Source: DAISJD01 sp036821645 (lineage in GTDB: Bacteria; Pseudomonadota; Alphaproteobacteria; ATCC43930; CGMCC-115725). From it: a stretch of 22,684 nucleotides of DNA. Position 1 is the stretch's first letter. Each line of letters opens with the position of its first letter. The notes beneath the pieces are model-generated. The model did no database searches. It saw only the letters and a list, made by a program, of their open reading frames with translations, and had not been told where the DNA came from. The stretch lies in the NCBI GenBank assembly GCA_036821645.1, contig DAISJD010000039.1, positions 1 to 22,684 on the forward strand, given 5' to 3'. A program made the translations under genes and the position numbers. Positions 6,274 through 13,318 of this stretch are shown in pieces.

Positions 6274-7425
6274 ATGGCGCGCGCCATACAAATCATCGGC
6301 CTTGGTCTTGTGGCGTTCATCGCCCTGTTTCTCATCTGGTTCTATGAAAGTTACGGCGGACACGGCATGCCGTTTCCCAAAATGGCGACCGAACCGACCC
6401 TGCCGCCGGGGGCCGTAGAAATCGTCGCGACGATGGATATGCCGCCCGGCAATCTTGCGGTTGCCCCCGACGGTCGGCTCTTCACCACGATCCATGCCGA
6501 AGCGCACCCGGACATCAAGGTGGTCGAGATCAAGGATGGCAAACCGGTCCCCTATCCCGATCTCGCCTTTCAAACCTTCGATTACAATAAACCGTCCTTC
6601 GGGGCGGTGTTCAGCCTGCGCATCGACAGCAAGAACCGGCTTTGGACCCTCGATCACGGCGAACACGGCATATACGGCGTGCGCATCATGGCGTTTGACC
6701 TTGCTACCAACAAACTGGTCCATGAAGTGACCTTGCCGCGCGAGGTTGCAAGCTATGGGTCTTTCGCTCAGGATTTCCAGGTCGATAGTACCGGACGTTA
6801 CCTCTTTATCGCCGATATCGGTGTGTTCAGCGGCCATGCGGCCTTGATCGTTTACGATTCCGAAACCAAACGCGCGCGTCGTTTGCTGGACAATCATCCC
6901 GCCATCGTGGCCGAACCCTATGTGATCAACGCGCAGGGTCGCGAGATGATGCTGCTGGCCGGGTTCTATTGGATGCATCCGTCCTTCGATCCGATCGGCC
7001 TCGACCGGCGGGACGAATGGCTCTATGTCGGGCCGATGAGCGGCAAGACCCTGTCGCGCGTCCGGGTCAAGGATCTGTTGGACGAAAGCCTGACACCCGC
7101 CGCCCTCGGGGCCAAGATCGAAGCCTACGCCACCCGTGCGCAATCAGACGGCATCACCCTCGACGATGAAGATAATATCTATCTGACCGGGGTCGAAGAC
7201 GGGGTGATTTTCCGCCTGGACAAGGACCGGAAACTGACGACTTACGCCAAGCACCCGAAAATGCGCTGGCCCGATGGTCTGAGCTTCGGGCCGGACCAGT
7301 GGCTCTATATCGCCGACAGCGATATTCCCGATCTCATCTTTCAAACGCCCGATCATATCAAGGCGGCGGGCCCCTATTACATCTTCCGCGTCAAGGCCGC
7401 AGCACCAGCCCGGCCTGGACAATAA
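6274..7425 (+). CDS. Yellow/major royal jelly protein family (SMP-type beta-propeller)
   Basis: A 383-residue protein with an N-terminal signal anchor (about residues 4-24) and a periplasmic beta-propeller. Family-typical segments are LWTLDHG, DIGVFSGHAALIVYD, the GPMSGKTLSRV segment and SDGITLDDEDNIYLTG. They point to the bacterial branch of the MRJP/yellow family, whose insect members include dopachrome-conversion enzymes. The bacterial role is mostly unknown. An ATG at 6226 adds 16 polar residues, but 6274 is preferred because a GGGGGGT motif lies upstream and the hydrophobic segment then falls at the N-terminus. It follows the SDR gene by 121 bases in the same direction and ends at a strong terminator. 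Confidence 0.85.
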   Translation: MARAIQIIGLGLVAFIALFLIWFYESYGGHGMPFPKMATEPTLPPGAVEIVATMDMPPGNLAVAPDGRLFTTIHAEAHPDIKVVEIKDGKPVPYPDLAFQTFDYNKPSFGAVFSLRIDSKNRLWTLDHGEHGIYGVRIMAFDLATNKLVHEVTLPREVASYGSFAQDFQVDSTGRYLFIADIGVFSGHAALIVYDSETKRARRLLDNHPAIVAEPYVINAQGREMMLLAGFYWMHPSFDPIGLDRRDEWLYVGPMSGKTLSRVRVKDLLDESLTPAALGAKIEAYATRAQSDGITLDDEDNIYLTGVEDGVIFRLDKDRKLTTYAKHPKMRWPDGLSFGPDQWLYIADSDIPDLIFQTPDHIKAAGPYYIFRVKAAAPARPGQ

Positions 7426-7448
7426 TCCATCCCTTTGTCGCATCGAAC

Positions 7449-7480
7449 CGGGTGGCCATCACGGGCCACCCGATTTTTTT
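7449..7480 (+). terminator. Rho-independent terminator
   Basis: CGGGTGGCC (7449-7457) pairs perfectly with GGCCACCCG (7464-7472) around a six-base loop and is followed by A and seven T residues. It lies 24 bases after the stop of the yellow/MRJP gene. On the minus strand no T-run follows the stem, so it serves the plus-strand gene and not the convergent molybdenum hydroxylase gene. Confidence 0.92.
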
Positions 7481-7515
7481 ATGGCGGGATCGGGGTGGGA
7501 TGCGACCAAAGTCCG

Positions 7516-9726
7516 TCAGCGCAACTCCGCCAAGACGGCCTTCGGGGTAAAGGGCACCGCCCGCAGACGCACCCCCGTCGCATCGAACACGGCATTGCCC
7601 AGGGCTGCGGCAACCGGCGCACAAGCCGCCTCCCCCCCGCCGAACGGCGGTTGATCCGGGTGTTCGATCAGGTCGATGATGATTTCCGGGACCTCGTTGA
7701 AGCGCAGGATCGGATAGGTCATCCAATCGGTGCTCGTCACCCCCGCCTCGCTGAAGCGGACTTCTTCATGGAGCGTGCGGCTGATGGTTTGCAGGATCGA
7801 TCCTTCGATCTGATTGGTCAGCGCATCGGGATTGATGATCAAACCGCAATCATGGGCGCAGACGACCCGGCGCACCTTGATCTGACCGGTCTTGCGGTTC
7901 ACGACCACGTCCATCGCCATGGCGACGTAATTCTCGGCCTGCTTATAATGGACATAGGCAATCCCCTGCCCCTGGAGTTCGATATCCTGGGGGCTGCTGG
8001 GGCGCGGCGGCGGCCGGTGCTGCCAATTGAAACGGGTGATGACACGGTCCAACACGGCCAGGGCCCGCGCATCGCCCAGTAAACCGCGCCTGCGATACAT
8101 GGCTGGGTCTTGGCCCGCAAGCGTTGCCATTTCATCGACGAAACATTCAACCGCAAAACTATTGCCGATCTTGCCCGGAGCCCGAATATTGGACGGGCGC
8201 AAGGGGGTCGATGCCAACCAATGCACGACCGTTCGGACATGGGGAATGCCATAGGGCGGATCGCCATTCTGCTGAATCTGTCCGGCAAGCAGCCCCTGGG
8301 GTTGATCGAGGCCCGCCTCTTGCGGTGCCAAAAGCGGTACGGTCGGCAGGCCCGCCGTGGCGAGCGGCAACCAAAGATCGCTCTGCCACGCATTGATTTC
8401 GCCCACAGGATCCAAACGACCGCGCAGCTCGATGATTTGGGGTGGCCCCTTCGGGTCCCAACCATGTTCGTCGGCCCGCATCCATTGCACGCGCACGGGG
8501 GCCCCAACCATCTTGGACAACAGGGCCGCATCGGCCGCCGCATCGTCATGGCCGTTCATGCCGTAACACCCCGCCCCATCGCGATAGATGAGCCGTACGC
8601 GATCCGGCGGCAACCCGATCAAGCGGGCGATGACGGGATGATACCGATGCGTGCCTTGAGACGCCGTCCAGATCGTTGCAGAGTCCGCCTGAACATCCGC
8701 TACGGCGCAGGAAGGGCCAAGGGAGGCATGGCTTTGCACCGGCCAAAAATACTGGGCCGAGCCCCCGGTGCCGCGTCCATCGACCATGGATGGATCACCC
8801 TTGGCCACCAAAACTTGTTCTTTTTCAACAGGGCTCTGCCGCACATAGTCGTAGAGCGCATCCTGATTGGGCAGACCGCCGCCGCCCGACCATTCGGGGC
8901 GCAAGAGTTGGGCGGCCCGCACCACGGACCATTCATCGGCCCCAACTACGGCCAGAAAATTCTTTTGCCGCACGATCCGAACGTCGGGTAACGCTTTGAT
9001 CTGCGCCGGATCGACGGCGACCAACTGGGCCCCGATCGCCTGGGGGCGCAGCACGCGGGCATGAAGCATCCCCGGCACCCGAACATCGTGCACATAGGGG
9101 TGCGTGCCGGTCACTTTTGCTAAAACATCCGGTCGCGGCAAGGATTGTCCTACAACCCGGTAGTCTTTGGGCGCACGCAGGGGCGCTTTCGGATCGATCT
9201 TTTCTTCGAGAATCGCCCCGCCCAAAAGATCCGTCACACTGACCGATGGCCCGTTGGCCGACAGAATGACACCATCGCGCAGATCCAACTCCGCCACGGG
9301 CCAGCCAAGCCGGGCGGCGGCACGGGTCAACAAGATATGGCGGGCCGTTGCCGCTGCCTGACGGATCTGAACCCCGCCGACGGCGACCCCCGTACTGCCG
9401 GCCGTGGCTCCTTGATCGGGGGTAAGGCTGGTATCGCCTTCAACCAGATCGATCTTGTCCACGCCAAGACCCAATTCTTCGGCCGCCATTTGGCGAATGG
9501 CAATGCGTAATCCCTGACCAAGATCAACTTTACCGGAGTAAACCGTCACGCGCCCATCGGCCCCGAAGGCCAGAAAACTGTGAATCAGGGTTTTGTCGAG
9601 GCTTTTGGACGGGGCTGCGACGGCCGATCGCGGCAATAGGGAAAACGCGACGATAACGGCCCCGCCCATTTGAAGAAAATGGCGACGCGATAGATCCGGC
9701 CCCTTGGGCGATGAACCAACACTCAT
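7516..9726 (-). CDS. Xanthine oxidase family molybdopterin-binding subunit, Tat-exported (IorB-like)
   Basis: Large catalytic subunit of 736 residues. The N-terminus has a twin-arginine signal (SRRHFLQMGG, then a hydrophobic stretch ending at AVAAP), so the enzyme is periplasmic. Molybdenum-site features include GKVDLGQG, QGTHR, the GCYGMNGHDDAAADAALL segment, APGKIGNSFAVECFVDE and the late FGGGEAACAP motif, which carries the catalytic-type Glu. The layout is that of isoquinoline 1-oxidoreductase beta and related aldehyde dehydrogenases, not full xanthine dehydrogenases, because no FAD domain is present. The ATG at 9726 overlaps the stop of the 2Fe-2S gene (ATGA), so a longer upstream extension of the frame is rejected. 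The substrate (N-heterocycle or aldehyde) is undetermined. Confidence 0.92.
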   Translation of the reverse strand: MSVGSSPKGPDLSRRHFLQMGGAVIVAFSLLPRSAVAAPSKSLDKTLIHSFLAFGADGRVTVYSGKVDLGQGLRIAIRQMAAEELGLGVDKIDLVEGDTSLTPDQGATAGSTGVAVGGVQIRQAAATARHILLTRAAARLGWPVAELDLRDGVILSANGPSVSVTDLLGGAILEEKIDPKAPLRAPKDYRVVGQSLPRPDVLAKVTGTHPYVHDVRVPGMLHARVLRPQAIGAQLVAVDPAQIKALPDVRIVRQKNFLAVVGADEWSVVRAAQLLRPEWSGGGGLPNQDALYDYVRQSPVEKEQVLVAKGDPSMVDGRGTGGSAQYFWPVQSHASLGPSCAVADVQADSATIWTASQGTHRYHPVIARLIGLPPDRVRLIYRDGAGCYGMNGHDDAAADAALLSKMVGAPVRVQWMRADEHGWDPKGPPQIIELRGRLDPVGEINAWQSDLWLPLATAGLPTVPLLAPQEAGLDQPQGLLAGQIQQNGDPPYGIPHVRTVVHWLASTPLRPSNIRAPGKIGNSFAVECFVDEMATLAGQDPAMYRRRGLLGDARALAVLDRVITRFNWQHRPPPRPSSPQDIELQGQGIAYVHYKQAENYVAMAMDVVVNRKTGQIKVRRVVCAHDCGLIINPDALTNQIEGSILQTISRTLHEEVRFSEAGVTSTDWMTYPILRFNEVPEIIIDLIEHPDQPPFGGGEAACAPVAAALGNAVFDATGVRLRAVPFTPKAVLAELR

Positions 9727-10199
9727 TGCCCACCCCCCATCGTCATGGCCGCACGTGCGACCGCACGCAAAATCCGGGTATGGGTGCCACAGCGGCACAA
9801 ATGCTGATCGAGCGCGTCGCGGATCATGGCTTCGGTCGGTTTCGGGTTCTTTTTCAGGAGTGCCGTTGCCGCCATGATCATCCCATTGGCGCAATAGCCG
9901 CATTGAGCCGCCTGTTCCGCAACGAAGGCCGCCTGAACCGGGCTTGGGTGATCGGGCGTGCCCAACCCTTCGAGTGTCGTCACGGCGCGATCGCGACAAT
10001 CGGCAATCGCGGTCACGCAAGACCGTACGGGATCGCCATCGACCAACACGGTGCAGGCTCCGCATTGACCAAGCCCACACCCAAACTTGGCACCCGTCAA
10101 GGCAAGATCGCCGCGCAAGGCGTATAGCAAGGGCTTTGCCGGATCATCGCTCGCAATCCGCCGCTCGATCCCGTTTACGATCAGGCGATATTCGCTCAT
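9723..10199 (-). CDS. (2Fe-2S)-binding subunit of molybdenum hydroxylase (IorA-like)
   Basis: A 158-residue small subunit that passes electrons from the molybdenum site. A plant-type ferredoxin domain carries Cys41, Cys46, Cys49 and Cys61. The following helical [2Fe-2S] domain carries Cys100, Cys103, Cys135 and Cys137 (CGYC and CRC motifs), so both clusters have all ligands. It has no signal peptide of its own and would be carried across the membrane with the Tat-targeted large subunit. A GAGGGGGGA Shine-Dalgarno lies upstream of the ATG. The coupled order (small then large subunit, 4-base overlap) is that of iorAB-type operons. A cytochrome c partner gene, common in this group, is not adjacent. 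Confidence 0.93.
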   Translation of the reverse strand: MSEYRLIVNGIERRIASDDPAKPLLYALRGDLALTGAKFGCGLGQCGACTVLVDGDPVRSCVTAIADCRDRAVTTLEGLGTPDHPSPVQAAFVAEQAAQCGYCANGMIMAATALLKKNPKPTEAMIRDALDQHLCRCGTHTRILRAVARAAMTMGGGQ

Positions 10200-10260
10200 C
10201 CCATCCCCCCTCTTTTAGGACAAGAAGCCATGATCGGCTGCCAAGAACAAATAGAATTTA

Positions 10261-11208
10261 TCACAATTTATAAGGCATTTTATCCGATCGGTCGCCCGCC
10301 CCATACCGTGCATGCCATTGTCTTTTTAGAACGGCACTGGTCTTGCCCGTGCCGTCGGGGCGCCAGCCCGGAGGCCTGAACAAATAGCCGATCCGGGACG
10401 ACCAATCTGGGGCCCTAACAAGGTCGGCTAACAAAGAAAGCGGTTCATGAAAGGCAATTCTAAAAACATTGAATGTGCCAATATTTTGAACAAGACCATA
10501 ATCTATGGGTATATTTTTATCCTCCTCGGTAAAACTGCCAAAAATCCTATCCCATATGATCAGTATGCCGCCATAATTTGAATCAAGATAGGCAGGATTA
10601 CGTGCATGATGCACACGATGATGCGAGGGAGTATTAAAGATAAATTCGATCCATCTGGGTAAACGGTCGATCATGCGCGTGTGAACCCAGAATTGATAAA
10701 TCAAACTGAACGCCATTTGGACCAGAATCGCTTCTGGCGGAAACCCAATCAGGGCAAGCGGCGCCCAGGGCAACCAGGTCAGAAAGAGGGTCCCAACCCA
10801 AGGCTGACGCAAGGCCGTCGATAGATTATAATGTTGCGAACTATGATGCACGACATGGGATGCCCACCAGAATCGATGCACATGGGCAAAGCGGTGATAC
10901 CAATAAAAACACAGATCGTCCGCCAGAAACAGCCCGACCCAGCCCCAGAAATTCATCGAAATGTCGAACATCCGATACTGAAAGATCCATGAAAAAATAC
11001 CATAGAGGGGGGCAGCGGCGGCCAACCGTTCGATACCATTGACGAAGCCCATGGTAAGAGAGGCCGCTGTATCGGGCGGATCGTAATAGTCAGGTTCACC
11101 CCCCTGTCTTTGTGAGTCTTTCGCCAGCCGATGCCGCCAGAGAAAAAACTCAGCGACAATCGCGATGATAAAAAAGGGGCCGACAATCTCGATAGGGTCG
11201 CGCATCAT
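10261..11208 (-). CDS. Sterol desaturase / fatty acid hydroxylase family membrane protein
   Basis: A 315-residue integral membrane di-iron oxygenase of the fatty acid hydroxylase superfamily. The histidine clusters are all present: HRFAH at 105-109, HVVHH at 118-122, HT at 176-177, and SHHRVHH at 195-201. Several hydrophobic helices surround them. Such enzymes hydroxylate or desaturate lipids at the membrane using O2; bacterial members act on fatty acids, hopanoids, sterols or carotenoids, and the substrate here is unknown. The start has two adjacent ATGs (11208 and 11205), with GAGG about 11 bases upstream. The gene follows a small membrane protein gene by 15 bases, so it is probably co-transcribed with it and the MHS transporter. 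Confidence 0.9.
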   Translation of the reverse strand: MMRDPIEIVGPFFIIAIVAEFFLWRHRLAKDSQRQGGEPDYYDPPDTAASLTMGFVNGIERLAAAAPLYGIFSWIFQYRMFDISMNFWGWVGLFLADDLCFYWYHRFAHVHRFWWASHVVHHSSQHYNLSTALRQPWVGTLFLTWLPWAPLALIGFPPEAILVQMAFSLIYQFWVHTRMIDRLPRWIEFIFNTPSHHRVHHARNPAYLDSNYGGILIIWDRIFGSFTEEDKNIPIDYGLVQNIGTFNVFRIAFHEPLSLLADLVRAPDWSSRIGYLFRPPGWRPDGTGKTSAVLKRQWHARYGAGDRSDKMPYKL

Positions 11209-11223
11209 GATTCTGGGCCTCGG

Positions 11224-11700
11224 TCATTCTGTCGGGGCATCCGCAAAACAGAGGTATAATTTCGGCACGGCGAAATGACCAGTTCGCAATGATATTTGCT
11301 GCCCGCGCGGGTGTTGCCGCAACCGCCCAGAAAAAAAATCCCATTGCCCGGTCTCGATCAGGGCAAGGGGCATCCCCCCTTCAAACAGATCCCTCTCCTC
11401 TGCGGTGAGCTTCGGATCCGGCACGACCCACACAACCCAATACATGCCGAAACGCAACAGAATATAGACTATGCGATCACGATCCAGCAAAAGGGCACCG
11501 CGATGATCGGCAGCAATCAAGATCCTATCGGGATTGAGGTCGGGATATTCTCTGCGCACTAAAGCGAGGCAATCGTCCGGTGTCAGAACGATATCGGCGC
11601 GGGCTTTTCCCACAACCCAGGCCATGAGTACGACGACACCAAAAAGGGCGAGGGCTTCGGCTGTCAATAAGAACGCGATGGTCACGAAGCCCCCACCCAT
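11224..11700 (-). CDS. Hypothetical membrane-anchored protein
   Basis: A 158-residue protein that I do not recognise. One clear hydrophobic helix occupies about residues 5-30, followed by a soluble domain. Its first half reads like a small alpha/beta unit (DDCLALVRREYPDLNPDRILIA, then a RGALLLDRDRIVYILLRFG strand-rich block). A Trp-rich strand (YWVVWVVPDP) and an acidic helix (LTAEERDLFEGG) come next. It lies 12 bases after the MHS transporter stop and 15 bases before the desaturase start, so a role with the lipid-modifying enzyme is plausible but not shown. The frame is supported by tight packing and uniform codon use. Confidence 0.75.
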   Translation of the reverse strand: MGGGFVTIAFLLTAEALALFGVVVLMAWVVGKARADIVLTPDDCLALVRREYPDLNPDRILIAADHRGALLLDRDRIVYILLRFGMYWVVWVVPDPKLTAEERDLFEGGMPLALIETGQWDFFSGRLRQHPRGQQISLRTGHFAVPKLYLCFADAPTE

Positions 11701-11712
11701 CGAAAAGCATCG

Positions 11713-13068
11713 TCAGTGCTGATCCTGATCGATCAAAGAGGTCCGCTTGGTTTCCGGCATGAAACAGGCGGCCAAGAAGGAAATAAAGAAAGCCGCCGAC
11801 ACATACCAGTAAAACCAAGTCTCCATCTGATTTTTTTTCAGCAAAAGGGCAACATATTCCGAGGTGCCGCCAAAAATCGATGCCGTCAAGGCATGGGGCA
11901 AGCCGATGCCCAGCGCCCGGATCTCGACTGGAAACAATTCAGCCTTCACCAACGAATTGATCGAGGTATAGGCCGTCACCACCACCAGAGCCATGACGAT
12001 TAACAGAAAGGCGGGCACCATATCATGGGTATGGCTGATCGCGGTTAGGACGGGCACTGACCCGAACATACCGCCGAGACTAAAGACGAACAACATCGGG
12101 CGTCGGCCGACCCGATCGGAAATCATGCCCATGATCGGATGCATCAGCATGCAGACGAACAAACTGGCAGAAAAGATGATCGCACTGTTATCCTTGGTAA
12201 ATCCTGCCGTGTTCGACAGAAATTTCTGCATGTACACAGTATAGGTATAGAAGGCCATGGTGCCACCCATGGTGAGACCGACGACGACGACCAAAGACCG
12301 TTTATATTCCCAAAGATGGGTCAAGGAACCTTTGGTCCGCGGCGACCGCTTGCTCGCTGTAAAAGAGTCCGTCTCATCGAGGCCGGATCGTAACCATAGG
12401 GCAAAAATTGATGCAGCAGCACCGATAAAAAAAGGAATTCTCCATCCCCACTCATAAATTTCTTTCTCACTTAAAAAAACTTTTTGCAATAAAACCAATA
12501 CAAGAAGGGCCAACAACTGCCCCATAATAATAGTCATATATTGAAAACTTGAGTAAAAACCCCTGGTTTTTTGCGTAGACATCTCACTTAAATATGTAGC
12601 GCTCGTACCGAACTCACCGCCAATACTTATTCCTTGTAACAATCTTGCAATAATCAACGTTATCGGGGATAATATACCGATTTCATGGTAAGTCGGCACG
12701 ACCGCAATAATAAACGATCCGAGACTCATTAAAAGGATCGATGCCGTCAAAGCCCGCTTGCGACCGAAGAAATCGGCATAATACCCCATCAACAAGCCAC
12801 CGACCGGACGCATCAGAAAACCGACGGCAAAGACTGCCGCTGCATCCAACAGTTCAAGCGTCGGATCGCCACTGGGAAAAAACGACTTGGCAAAATACAG
12901 GGAAAACGCGGAGTAAACTGACCAATCGTACCACTCGATCAAGTTGCCGATCGAGCCGCCAGCGATGGAAACAAGCCGCCGAGCGTTCCGGGTTGCCGTC
13001 TGTTCTCCGCGTATCGCTAGGTCCTCGACCCGCCCGTCAATCAGATCCGGTGCCCTATAGTCAACCAT
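11713..13068 (-). CDS. MFS transporter, metabolite:H+ symporter (MHS) family
   Basis: A 451-residue 12-helix transporter. Typical MHS features are IGNLIEWYDWSVYS in the first helix, the MFS signature GYYADFFGRKRAL in loop 2-3, RLLQGISIGGEFGTSATYLSE in helix 4, and GMISDRVGRRPML in loop 8-9. Relatives (KgtP, ProP, ShiA types) import organic acids, betaines or aromatic acids with protons; the substrate is not predictable here. An upstream ATG at 13113 adds 15 residues, but the ATG pair at 13071/13068 is preferred because GGGGAGGA lies directly upstream. The stretch at about 12420-12680 is clearly more AT-rich than the rest of the gene. It is first in a probable three-gene transcript with the small membrane protein and the desaturase. 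Confidence 0.9.
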   Translation of the reverse strand: MVDYRAPDLIDGRVEDLAIRGEQTATRNARRLVSIAGGSIGNLIEWYDWSVYSAFSLYFAKSFFPSGDPTLELLDAAAVFAVGFLMRPVGGLLMGYYADFFGRKRALTASILLMSLGSFIIAVVPTYHEIGILSPITLIIARLLQGISIGGEFGTSATYLSEMSTQKTRGFYSSFQYMTIIMGQLLALLVLVLLQKVFLSEKEIYEWGWRIPFFIGAAASIFALWLRSGLDETDSFTASKRSPRTKGSLTHLWEYKRSLVVVVGLTMGGTMAFYTYTVYMQKFLSNTAGFTKDNSAIIFSASLFVCMLMHPIMGMISDRVGRRPMLFVFSLGGMFGSVPVLTAISHTHDMVPAFLLIVMALVVVTAYTSINSLVKAELFPVEIRALGIGLPHALTASIFGGTSEYVALLLKKNQMETWFYWYVSAAFFISFLAACFMPETKRTSLIDQDQH

Positions 13069-13130
13069 CATTCCTCCCCGATAACCCAAACGGCACAAGT
13101 ATGCTTTTGGCATGGAGGGTCAGATTTAGG

Positions 13131-13318
13131 CATAATAATTAATAAAAATTTAAATTAATTATAAAATAAAAAAATGACATGGAAAAAACGCAATAATTTT
13201 GAAAATTAATTTTTTTTAATATAATAATATTAAAAATTTTAAATATACTATTTTTAAGTTATATTATGTCATCATACATCATTATATCAAATAATTTTTA
13301 CTTTATTTTGTATTATCG
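13131..13318. other. Extremely AT-rich intergenic island
   Basis: This gene-free stretch lies between the recQ stop and the MHS transporter promoter region. By hand count, 13141-13320 has about 20 G or C bases in 180 (near 89% A+T), against GC-rich flanking genes. It contains long A and T runs and AT-only inverted repeats, but no clear terminator, RNA gene or open frame. The last ~90 bases of recQ are also AT-biased, so the island does not stop at the gene border. It might bind a nucleoid protein or act as a loose 3' end region; no motif decides this. Confidence 0.6.

Noticed and set aside
6202..7143. 313-residue minus-strand frame
   Set aside because: Complete overlap with the yellow/MRJP gene, whose domains and ribosome site are clear; the minus frame shows no domain.
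9727..10080. N-terminal extension of the molybdenum subunit frame
   Set aside because: It overlaps the 2Fe-2S subunit in another frame. The ATG at 9726 gives a proper Tat signal and a 4-base coupled overlap.
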